Shown in pieces: positions 41,801 to 50,500 of a stretch of 64,000 nucleotides of DNA. Numbering within the stretch: position 1 is the stretch's first letter; each line of letters starts with the position of its first letter. Location of the stretch: positions 72,167,465 to 72,231,464 of the forward strand of contig NC_087064.1 of NCBI RefSeq assembly GCF_963678635.1, in the 5' to 3' direction. A program made the position numbers and the translations under genes. This stretch comes from Symsagittifera roscoffensis. Lineage: Eukaryota; Xenacoelomorpha; Acoela; Convolutidae. The notes beneath the pieces are model-generated. The model saw only the letters and a program-made list of their open reading frames with translations. It was not told where the DNA came from and ran no database searches.

Positions 41801-43174
41801 ATGGCAGGGATAAAGTCAACCGGTTATAAATCCAAAAGGAGTGACCGCACTCTGACTGGAGCAACTTTAGAAATGGAAATACTCAGTCAATGTGGAGAGA
41901 GTAAAATGAGGGACTTCAAACCATCTCCCATGAATCATGGAAAGGGAAGTGTTGCAGGACAACTAACACCAGTGGAATACAACAGACTAACAGTGTCTGA
42001 GACAGTGTCGATAGATGAACCCACCGGTGGTTACATGGAGATGTTGGAATACCGAAACTCGGCTAGAGGGTATGTAATGGCCCTGGAAGAAGAAAAAGCC
42101 ATGGAGGGTTATCTGGAAACAATGTTGCAAGGCACCACCCTCAAGCAGAAGGCGTATGGAACTTTGGCGTCGTCTGACGTACAGGCGGAGACGATCGAGC
42201 AGTTAGTGAGCCTTTCATGGAAAGCAGTAGTATTGAGGTATTTCGAAGAAGAAATGAGGACTACGCCAAGAATACATGCTCTCGTGGCAGTACCTTACGT
42301 AAGGACAGAGTTACAACTCAGGCTCGCCTGGTGCATGATGGCACTGACTCGCGAAGAATATGACTCAGAGGAAAGAAAAAGGTCAAAAGAAGAAAAGGTG
42401 TTCCTTATGACGAATCTGAGGGATCTGATAGTCCAGGAGGGAGCAGCAGTAGCGTGTGCGAAGCGGAGAGATGCTCTCTGTTTCATTAGATTCCTGATAG
42501 AGCAGATTTCAGTACCTGCATTAAACACTTGTGTTAAAATGTTGAGGGAAGGCGATGAGCGAACGAAAGCCTTGTTCTTGCTAGCACTGCTGGACATGCA
42601 GCAAAGTAAACCGATGAGGGTGAACATGAAAGAACCTGAAGAATTGGAACCGATGAAAAAGATAGATGAGATCAGAAGATTCTCAAACAAGGAGCTGAGA
42701 CTCACTAAAGAATCTATGGGAGCATTGCCGAAGTCCAGTGAATACTGTGGACCGATCAAGAAGAAGTCATATAGCTATGTATCTGGGATCTTAGGGGTAG
42801 CGTACAATCCTTTCCTGAGTGAAGACATACGTGATTGCTTCTTTGATTATGAGCAGGCGGTGTTACGAAGATTCTGGACGTCCAGAATTGTAACAATTAA
42901 AAGCGTCAACAATTCACAGGCCAAATTGGGACTGGTCTTGGAAGAAGAGGTGACTGCACCTTCAGTACCAAAATCCGACAAGAGAGTGGAGTTTGGGTTG
43001 GGATTCTCAGATGAATTTCTGAGAACGAGCTTGATGGCAGTGTGGGAATTGATGAGACCATCATGGTGTCCTAGTCCCAACGCTGACTCAATATTACGGG
43101 CGACACAAGACATACAGAGGGAACTGAATGCAGACTGTAACCTGCGTGACCTCAACATCATATATATAATGTGA
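38732..43174 (+). CDS. Element D second ORF, central part (about 1,480 codons)
   Basis: Overlaps the preceding ORF by 146 nt in the +1 frame. Its likely real start of homology is LRVVFALSPGYAHLPDGLKF, which follows naturally on the GIND-containing region, so I take it as the same protein continued after an A-run indel. It has a large alpha-rich region without recognised domains, an acidic low-complexity hinge near 40860-41130, then the SPRRRRIE/LPEEEWE block shared with element A. Homology with A continues past 43174 into another frame. Function unknown. Confidence 0.75.
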   Translation: MKWWTRRRRDHSKKTLRVVFALSPGYAHLPDGLKFVYAMVALLSEGKYDVIISAPNRMIEMENLRPLKAELPAVWSDISNAMRGFKDHALHMLVLDEVLGLELSNFSRQLKLKPGIDDDHRVITAMSNDLWFRAMEVASEDTRRKNSLETRAHLEAMVLRTKPEANQWLHLNPRVAALGADAFQQGPVMITKIHAYLLKEVSLAENAGEKTAEFVNRMCQITLETFWTQEVKGQEGFERTDSMLEGLGAGWTASFLAKVYPKVSHYLIKEFLQAVVKVSIVELIALFVTFGAESFVKGPAILLTDGIQNLRLDGLLTLIAITHGNLGGLMKLARCPEQMKERVRNLDMKKSTDSWNKIRDLRHILIQYLLQQNRFGTGEDETIEREEDVRRHVGGMPLLTDLSLAMRIDPLALIRGVTEFVTVIYGPAVTFAFPDVKVEAYRRSVLHLNLISAVDGSTLNWCEQHALRELMSEDLLFAKISEPEMTVINFDDHFCESMGEVERGHIEVFPKLWNLRPYDKTNGEMTRVPRLTAAYHKVREETKDWGDYKKLPEAIPEFPLIRRMLLVAVSVVQTPRLRAFETNERRVGNFSVTMDPCFVGRNAAVLQYTRFAYTDQATRRRISNAATPKPGRFDEEWKGLGLAPMRMRGRTELPEASLILTSVRKEMKVGGVLQTRTFLAPFGCEEIKVVHGEEEDKSAGTLLIPRFHEEADNDEQGPSNSNKDKSEGDDGQGGSRQTEEPMQQDQAGGEDDRASTGGTSSLDFNIFSDLENNADTLEATEPEDEGTSTLEPPSAFMEMKRTLPESSSPGNSRNNDQRILMESPRRRRIEASARVPFLGTLPEEEWEVHHRDHESRTGCKLDRVAFMEEVWTVVQSYGTQSILKTGLNQPLMREVLDKLDECEGRLSELLIDSDTDESEANSPIKMTPQDDEGEVVYLSRTRRGTMRSKMVIDKINAMKMKLGSRVMPRRIGKTKVDSEISMKAGNSAKRKRVEEVMDLGQDDYQLSGTDRILTDIAMVPPILMAGIKSTGYKSKRSDRTLTGATLEMEILSQCGESKMRDFKPSPMNHGKGSVAGQLTPVEYNRLTVSETVSIDEPTGGYMEMLEYRNSARGYVMALEEEKAMEGYLETMLQGTTLKQKAYGTLASSDVQAETIEQLVSLSWKAVVLRYFEEEMRTTPRIHALVAVPYVRTELQLRLAWCMMALTREEYDSEERKRSKEEKVFLMTNLRDLIVQEGAAVACAKRRDALCFIRFLIEQISVPALNTCVKMLREGDERTKALFLLALLDMQQSKPMRVNMKEPEELEPMKKIDEIRRFSNKELRLTKESMGALPKSSEYCGPIKKKSYSYVSGILGVAYNPFLSEDIRDCFFDYEQAVLRRFWTSRIVTIKSVNNSQAKLGLVLEEEVTAPSVPKSDKRVEFGLGFSDEFLRTSLMAVWELMRPSWCPSPNADSILRATQDIQRELNADCNLRDLNIIYIM

Positions 43175-44496
43175 TGATAACAGCCTCTAAGAGCAACGGA
43201 GAAGATAAAGTGGAGTTGCCTGGCTGGGGACCAGAAGACTGGGTCAAACCTGGTAGCTGTCTGGTGGAAGTCTGTGGACTAGAGGGTCACGTTTGTGGAA
43301 GTCTAGACTGTGTGAAAACCCTGGAGAAACAACACAAGCAGTTGGCAGTATTCTTTGGAAATGTAGTGATGAAAGCAAGAACGGAAACGGAACTGATAGC
43401 AGACTGCCATGGAGGAACCGATGTGAATCTAGTGACAGCACTAGGATTCTACAGCATGTTTGGTTCTTTAGAGTCACTATTGAATCTAGAACAGAAACAT
43501 GAGATGGTCACAGCCATCAGCGTAGAAGTATTCCCAGGAGTTCTGCAGACTGAGCAGAAGTATATAGGAAAATGGAGGGAAGCAATCGAAACAGAGATGA
43601 ACATCAGACACAGCGAAACTTATTGTAGACCATCAGGAGCACGATATTTGGTGGGCTCAACGTTGGCTCCAATGTGCAAGAGCAGATATCCTGTACATTT
43701 CGTAGCTGTGGACGTAAAGAGTACAAGAACGATTGTGGATCAAGCCTTCTCAGTGCCGAAGTGTGTGAGATTAGCGAGGATGTCTGAAAAGTCTTACGAG
43801 TTACTATGTAAGATGTTCTCAGCAATTCCAGAGAGAACCAAAGAAGAGTTGGAGTCAATACTAGGAAAGAAGTTCATGGGATATGTGAGCGGGAACTTCA
43901 GTGACTTCGAAAAACAGAAACAGGGAGGATCAACTGTCACAGATTACAATGCAGTAGATGAGAATGATGAAATCCACCGAGTGATGATGGAAGTGGAGCC
44001 ATTGCTGGAAGCTTCGGGAAAACGTAATTGGAGGAGCATCATGTTGACGCATGATGAGTTTCCTTGCCACTGCTTGCTGCAGACCTGGTGGTATCCCAAG
44101 CGTAGTAATCTGATGTTGATCTGGGACTCTGGAGAGCTGCTCTCCATGGGTTTACCAGATTCATCACAGCCCGTAACAATAGTGATAGTGGGAGTTATGA
44201 TGGCGATACGATGGCTGGAAGCTCATGTGAGAGAAAATAATAGACAAGAGGCACCAACGAGAGAACAATTGCGGAAATTAGATTGTCTGAAAGATTTAGA
44301 TCTTTTTGAGACAATGTGCGAAGTTCTAAACATTCCGATGGAAGTGAAGAAGATATGGGCAAGAAAACGATTGATGCCATGGTTCAGAGCTAACATGACT
44401 GCATGGTTGTACGAGTATGCGAAAAAGCATATGTCGAAACATGGCAGAGTGTACAGTGAATATCAGCTGGACATTGGGGCAGGAGCTTTCAAGTGA
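43171..44496 (+). CDS. Element D second ORF, C-terminal part
   Basis: 441 codons colinear with A 2250-3515. It has a Cys/His-rich start (VCGLEGHVCGSLDC), DCHGGTDVNLVTALGF, VEVFPGVLQTEQ and FPCHCLLQTWWYPKRSNL. A is open across both ends of this ORF, so the frame change near 43170 and the TGA at 44494-44496 are lesions of this copy. No known family recognised. Confidence 0.75.
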   Translation: MMITASKSNGEDKVELPGWGPEDWVKPGSCLVEVCGLEGHVCGSLDCVKTLEKQHKQLAVFFGNVVMKARTETELIADCHGGTDVNLVTALGFYSMFGSLESLLNLEQKHEMVTAISVEVFPGVLQTEQKYIGKWREAIETEMNIRHSETYCRPSGARYLVGSTLAPMCKSRYPVHFVAVDVKSTRTIVDQAFSVPKCVRLARMSEKSYELLCKMFSAIPERTKEELESILGKKFMGYVSGNFSDFEKQKQGGSTVTDYNAVDENDEIHRVMMEVEPLLEASGKRNWRSIMLTHDEFPCHCLLQTWWYPKRSNLMLIWDSGELLSMGLPDSSQPVTIVIVGVMMAIRWLEAHVRENNRQEAPTREQLRKLDCLKDLDLFETMCEVLNIPMEVKKIWARKRLMPWFRANMTAWLYEYAKKHMSKHGRVYSEYQLDIGAGAFK

Positions 44497-44502
44497 GCTT
44501 TC

Positions 44503-44811
44503 GTGACTCATCGGAATGCAGTGACCACCGCTGTGAAAAGAATTTCCAGGACGAGCGAGCGTAGTGGAAATGAGAAGGCAGAGATGCTGAAAGAAGATTT
44601 GGAGAGAAACGTGACGTTGTGTCTCCACAACAGCTTCTGTAGAAACAGAGAATCAAACGTGGATCCCCTACCTTGCTGTAAACAGAGGGTGGAAGAGCAG
44701 AAGTGTTGGAGGACGGCTTCCAACAGCGTCAGGATAGTCAATGACGTGCTACAAGACACGGAAACCGAAAGTGCGGAGTCAGTGTCACAGGAGGAGGAAA
44801 TGGAGCATTGA
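44503..44811 (+). CDS. Element D second ORF, extreme C-terminus
   Basis: Same frame as the previous ORF after the TGA. It encodes THRNAVTTAVKR, then a Cys-rich segment (LCLHNSFCRNRE, PLPCCK) and an acidic tail, all colinear with A 3526-3822. The stop at 44811 corresponds to the A stop at 3822, so it is the true end of the protein. Confidence 0.75.
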   Translation: MTHRNAVTTAVKRISRTSERSGNEKAEMLKEDLERNVTLCLHNSFCRNRESNVDPLPCCKQRVEEQKCWRTASNSVRIVNDVLQDTETESAESVSQEEEMEH

Positions 44812-45615
44812 CGAATGGTCGAGAAAACAAGAGGCAGCAAGAAGGAAAATTAGAAGAATTTAGAAGTTTTAGAACTTCTAAACGACGAAAAAAGAAGAGA
44901 ACAAAGGGATGATGAAGGAAAGTCAAAACTCAGAATTGTTTTGTGTGTGTGAAAAACTCAAGTGAGAAACCAAGCAATCAAGTTGCAATTGAAAACTGAA
45001 ACATTTAGTTGAGTTTTGAAATTGTTGCATTTATAAATTTGCATTTTGATTTTAACAGAAGTGGATTTAGAGACACTTATTATTTATTTAGAAAGGCTTA
45101 AGGGAAGAGTATATTTAAATATTCCAGCCTGCATGATTGTTTTTAATCACTTAGGAAGATTGATCACCTTGTGGTGACGTGGAAGGCTTGAGTAATCTCC
45201 TGAAGAGGGAGGTTGTTGCATTGTTCTTTCTAACCACAAAGTTTCTTAGTTTTAATATTCAGGACAATAAACAAGCAAGATTTCCGAAGGGAAGGAGCGT
45301 AGTAGGATAATTTTAGCTTGTTGGTTGGCAGGACTGTCCTGCAAGCCAACACCTTTTAAATATAAGAGAAGAAGTTTTAATCGGGACATTGACACTGGAA
45401 GTCAGAAAAAATGTTTTATCTTAAGTCATATCCTCAGAGTGCAGGTTAATGAGAGAATTTGAAGGCTATAGTGATGTAGTATGATGCCATTTATATTCTG
45501 CAGTGAGTCGATGTGACGTGGATAAAAGTAATTTCGTGCATTTTGTAAATTCTGTTCGATGACACTGTAACCATTTTACGAGTATTGCGCGATTCAATGA
45601 GGACATTGACCGGAC
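44812..45615 (+). other. Element D 3' untranslated region
   Basis: Noncoding. It shares the CACAAAGTTTCTTAGTTTTA block (45235-45260) and the GATGTAGTATGATGCCATTT block near 45472-45491 with elements A and C. Confidence 0.75.
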
Positions 45616-45628
45616 TGTCCGGGGAGTA
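45616..45628 (+). promoter_or_regulatory. Polypurine tract of element D
   Basis: TGTCCGGGGAGTA ends exactly one base before the 3' LTR. Only the GGGGAGTA part is mostly purine, so the tract is short. Its repetition in A, in C and inside pol supports a real role. Confidence 0.7.
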
Positions 45629-46546
45629 TGTGACATTCGACCAGAATGGCCAAAATGCAATTTGTGCAGACTTCGAATTTTTAGCAGCAAGCCTTCCGAG
45701 TTAGTGATTTTGAAGGATTAACGACGTTAATCGGATGATTAGTAGAACGGTGAAGGTCAAGATATTCTGCTATTTTGAAATTTTAAATTTTCGAAGTGAT
45801 GACGTAACATTTCTGAGAAATGCTGAAACGGCCATTTTTTAACAAAAAACGAGTGAAAAAAGACAACAACGTTAGTTACGCTGACGAGAACAACGAGAAT
45901 CGTGATTGAAAAACAGCAGCAGATTGCAGAGATCGTTCCGAGTTGCAACTATTGTGCTGCTACAATAGTTGCAAGGCCGTTGCAAACAACGGTGAAGGGT
46001 AAGAAACCAGCCTTCCGGATTAGGAAGAAATCAAGATCAACGGGCTTGATTCAGCGGATTCAAGAATCCGGAAGGGTCTCGTGACGGAAAACTTTTATTG
46101 ACTCATATGAACTTTTAGCATCCTGTCATGTCCTGACTTGAATTTAATTGATATTTGGATTAGTTTTGACAAGGATGAGGTGCTAAGAGTTGGGGGGAAA
46201 GGGTTGATCCATCTTCGATGGAGATGATGATTTTTATCTATTGAACAAAAACAATAGTAATATAATAAATAGTAGCCCTGTTTTTAGGAGTGACCTCGTG
46301 GTCTGGGGATACTGAGACCTAGCCATGAGCTCACTATTTTTGCATGTAATTCAGTTAATTTGAGCGTTCTGGTCGAAGCCGGAGAACAGTAACGTTTTTG
46401 TCGACCCGATGTAAGAAAGACCACCGAAAAGTACTGGCTTGGTAGAGACGGTGAAAAACATGCAAAGCTCTGTTTAGACGCTAGCCAGTCGTCCTAAGAC
46501 TTAGTTTTGTTATCCGTCGATATGTATCTTCCGGGCGAATGTTACA
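45629..46546 (+). repeat. 3' LTR of element D (918 bp)
   Basis: Same length and ends as the 5' LTR. Followed at 46547 by TGG, the repeat of the three bases before the 5' LTR. Confidence 0.95.
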
Positions 46547-46735
46547 TGGAACAATCTGCCACAGGAAACAGTGCAAAGCAAGACCATCGACGAATTCAAG
46601 TGGAAACTGGACAAACATTGGAAAGCGATTGGAATTGACATGTACGAATTCGAACGGAGATAGGAAAAAAAAACATTCGTAATGACCACAAGAGGCACTG
46701 CCTAATGGTCATAAAAACTTGACTTGACTTGAACA
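46547..46735 (+). pseudogene. LINE C-terminal fragment and 3' tail, right of element D
   Basis: Starts with TGG, a repeat of the Trp codon at 20711-20713, and continues NNLPQETVQSKTIDEFKWKL to the stop after FERR. It ends in a short tandem TTGACTTGACTTGA, the kind of simple repeat tail found on CR1/L2-like elements. Confidence 0.85.
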
Positions 46736-47454
46736 TGGGGGCGTTCTTATTTCTAGAGTGGGGGAGGGGGGTGGTTTTTTGGTAGTAGCTTTCAAGCTGT
46801 AACACGGTTTGTAGTCTCATGTCGCAAGTGAACCGAATTGGATCCGACCGCTTGAGGTAGAAAAACACAAGAGATAGTGTCCCTGACTCTTGAGCCAATG
46901 GTTATAAGCCTATTTTTCTTAACCTGATATGTGACTTAAGTAGGCGACTGTTACCGATGTACAGTATATCATAGTCCTTAGTGGGTTTTGCATTCACATC
47001 AACTGGGACCATGTACCTTTCAGCTAGCTGTAAATCCTCAACAACAACAACAAAAAATTCACAAATGTCTTTCGCCGATTTAGTTGAGGATGTTATCGTA
47101 TGTAGTCAATTGTTATTCGCCTCAGTCGCTGTCTCGACTGACTTCCAATCACGGTCAACTTTTCTCTGAAGTTTTAGATTACGTATTCGAAGGTCCTCCG
47201 AGCTGAAACTGTCGTTCTAGATGAGATGGCGTCTCGATTTGAGATGGCGTCTCAATTTATCTGGAACGCAAGTGGTGCATAATTCTGCTTCACCTGTCTA
47301 TCAAACATTGTTTTTTTTTCGACAAAGTGGCGACGCCTCATTCTCTTTTCGCTAGTTAACAGCTCTAATAGTCATTTTTGACTAGCTATGCTTGCTATTG
47401 GTGCGAAGCATTTTTTCACTTATATGTAAAGTAAGCTTTTCGTATTCTAGAAAA
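46736..47454 (+). other. Region between the LINE tail and CCAR1
   Basis: About 700 bp with no ORF of note. It must hold the promoter and 5' untranslated region of CCAR1 unless these lie upstream of the LINE. The transposons end about 720 bp before the start codon. Confidence 0.5.
47224..47254. promoter_or_regulatory. Tandem palindrome GAGATGGCGTCTC upstream of CCAR1
   Basis: Two adjacent copies of GAGATGGCGTCTC(A/G)ATTT about 200-230 bp before the CCAR1 start codon. Each is a short inverted repeat (GAGA..TCTC) around ATGGCG, which resembles the core of YY1-type sites. A regulatory role is inference only. Confidence 0.35.
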
Positions 47455-47526
47455 ATGTGGAACTCAAACCAGTATTCAAATTATGGGGGCTCAGGTGGAT
47501 ATCATCAAACTTCGAATTACGGAAAC
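47455..47526 (+). CDS. CCAR1: CCAR1 exon 1 (start codon, Gly/Tyr/Asn-rich)
   Basis: ATG at 47455 preceded by AAAA. Encodes MWNSNQYSNYGGSGGYHQ and ends GGAAAC|GTTAGT in phase 0. The N-terminus is low complexity, as in the family. Confidence 0.75.
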
Positions 47527-50500
47527 GTTAGTGTAATTATATGATTACTCAACTATGAACTTGCTGATTATCTTGAAAAAATTTATTGGATTTATAGAGC
47601 TATGGTGGAGGGCGCTCAACTCAGAATTATAATCGATCATCACAATCACAAGGCGGAAGTAGTGGAGCCTACAACACAAGTACAGCTCCGCGTGTTTTTA
47701 CAGGCCACGTAACGAAGCTGCAAGATTCTTTTGGCATCATCGATAAAGATGTCTTTTTTCAATTCACGTAATTATGCATTCAGTTGCTCAGCTGTTTAAG
47801 TAATATTGATAACAGAAGTTTTTTTAAAAAATTTCTAAATTGTATGGATTTTACGTGCGAAAATTGTTCTCGGATGTATAGACAGTTTTTTTCTATTAAT
47901 TGCTACACTGATTTGATGAGTAAGCTCCAAAAACTTCATTTTATTATGAATATGCTGAATTTCCTACTTGAGATAACATGGTGTGTTGTTTAGTGTTGTG
48001 AAAGGGAAAGTTCCCCAGCTGAATGATAAGGTACTGGTGGAAGCAGTGTTCAACGACGTCTTGCCTTTCAAGTGGCATGCCACTAGTGTGCAAGGACTGG
48101 GACCAGGTAACTTCGTTATTTTTCCGAACCAACATCAATGAGTGGAAAGGTCAATTAAATCATTAACTGAAAAGGAATTGAGTTAAGTTGATATTTAAGT
48201 GTGTAGGAACGGAATGAATTTCCACTAATTTAGGCCGTTTTTTTCTAACAAAAAATTGCAAAATAGTTTTTTATATATATAAAAGATCCCGGAAAATCAG
48301 TAAGCTTTAATGTGAAATATTTTTTGCGTGTCTTTGCCATTCAAGACGCTACCAGCCCTGCTACAAAAACTATAGTCCCTTACACAGTGATTATACTACT
48401 GTAGAGAAGGGGGCTATAATGGGAAAGACTAAGTTTGCACCATTTATTTTGAATAATTTTACACTGGCTGCTGTTCAAATTGCATTGGTTTGCCTTGAAC
48501 TAATAGTTACCCTTGCGATAATGCTTATTAAGGCTGTTCACGGACATCGTACAAGACAAAGGTAGTAAGTTTTTGTAGATGGAGCTTTTTGGACTTTTTT
48601 TCATATAATTTTCAGCTTAAGTTTTTGAAACAAAAAGCTTTCTTTTTGTTCCATTCATTATCTTTTAATGAAGTTTTAATTGTATCGCTGTTCAACTTAT
48701 AGTGCGTAATTTTAATTGCAAATTCTTAATTATTTTGCCTGTTTCAGGAGAGATGGGTCGTAAAAATAAAGCTTAAAAGATTCATAGATTGATTTTTGAT
48801 GTCTACTGTTTCGTTTTCAGCTTGACGAGGGTCGACTTTATTTTTTTTGCCTCAGTTTTCATCCTATACGGACATCTTTCGTGACATCTCAAGAACAGCC
48901 CTCAAAAATCTAAGATACTGGTTTCAATCGAAAGGACAGTTTGAGAGCATTAAGGTTTCATCTAAATCTTTTGAGGACTAAACTTTTTTGTAGTCGAAAA
49001 ATACGGTTAAATTTTTTTGTTCGGCAACGAGTGTCCGCTCAAGAATTGGCGGCTTTGTTGCAGCCTTTCTACGGTTTAATTTATATTTTGTTCGGTTAGT
49101 TTGTAATGTTGTCTATGTATTTGTTGTATCGCAAGTAATGCTTTGTGGTGTCGAAAAAAATGCTTTGCTTCGCCTGTTTGTATTTTTTCTAATGATGCAG
49201 GTAATTCAGTTGCTAGAGTTTTAATCGTTATTTTTGCTTTTCTATGTTTCGGTTCTCCTGAAAGTAGTGGTCTTCATTCATTTTTTTTAATCTTAAGTAG
49301 TGTGAAGCTCTGCTTCGCCTGTTTGAACTGCTCTAACCAATTTAATTTATCCAGGTAGTGGCGGTGGTAGCAGTGGGTATGCTGGAAGTAGAGGGGCTTC
49401 CTCAAATGTGCAGAGATCCAGCAATGGAAGTGGATACCACCAGCAACCAACTGAGCATCTTGGCAGAAGCTCAGGCTCTGTTGCCTCGAACTATAGATCC
49501 TCACAGCCCGGTAATTATTCTTCCAAGATTATATTTCTTTGATTTTATCCAGCATGGTTTCCTTTTCGAAAGTACAAGATATACGACCTGCGATGTTTTT
49601 CTCACTTAATCTTGACGCAGAATTCGAAATGGCTTTCAATATGAAAATATCGTGATGCCCATTTTCATCAGATATTAAATCTAAAAGTCCTTTACAAAAC
49701 CAATTTTTTTCTAGATAATCACTGTTGCAAAAGGGGAATTGAATTTTCAAGATGTAAATTGAAATTCCATCTGTGCGATATTTCTTTGCCTAGTATAACT
49801 TTTTAAATAAATTGAAATCTAAATGAAAATTGTGTATTCAAATGGACATCGTTAAAGTGCTCTTTTAGTTTTTGATAAAATTGAGTTGACTTGAGCAAAC
49901 TGTGCCAAACTGGTTGTTGTACGTAAAGATAGTAATTATTTGAAAAAAAAAGTATTTTGAGTTTTAGTAAAATAGGGAAACGAAAGCCAGGATTTTTCAA
50001 AAGGCGCCAGTTTTATTCAAATTTCGTAGTAATTTTAGTGAGAGTTAATGTTTGCAGTGATTTTATGGTTCTTATGGTTTTTCCTATCAAGTCTTATGGT
50101 TTTTCCTATCAAGTCGGTATTTTATGTGTTTTGTGAGCTAGATTTAACTTGTAGGCTAAATCAATTTATGAAGTGTCAACGAAGAAAGAGTTTTTAGGAA
50201 AAAGTCTTTATAATTTGAAAAATTTGATTTTTTTTGGCGGTTTGAATTTGATTTCTTTCAAGATTCAATACATCTGCTAAGGGGAAAGCAATATACGCTC
50301 TGATTAACAGAAATTGAATTGTGCGAAAATACGCGAATGAGTTAGCTTCACTTATGGTATAGAATTTTCAGAATTTTAAGCGTAAAATAAAATTTACCCA
50401 CTGACTCAGTTTTCTCTAGTTTCGCAAGTTTATGAAGAACATTTCCATCAGAAAAAAGCTTTAAGGTAATTAATGTATTTTTTTTCAAAATTCGACAAGT

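Larger units (their letters stand above)
20714..46546 (+). mobile_element. Element D: 25.8-kb giant Ty3/Gypsy-type LTR retrotransposon
   Basis: Complete from LTR to LTR (both 918 bp) and flanked by TGG on each side, which is also the interrupted LINE Trp codon. Order: LTR, ~3-kb leader, gag, protease, RT, RNase H, integrase, pol extension with a macro-like end, a ~400-nt gap, a second coding unit led by an SGNH hydrolase, 3' UTR, polypurine tract, LTR. The RT-RNase H-integrase order marks it as Ty3/Gypsy-like. Most elements of that group are 5-10 kb. The pol and second-ORF frames carry several lesions, so D itself is probably defective. Confidence 0.95.

Noticed and set aside
35866..44811. 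An env gene in the third-ORF position
   Set aside because: No signal peptide, cleavage site or membrane anchor is visible, and the protein begins with coiled-coil and SGNH domains.
46510..46898. Two - strand ORFs at the right LTR edge
   Set aside because: They lie antisense to the LTR end, the LINE tail and its flank.
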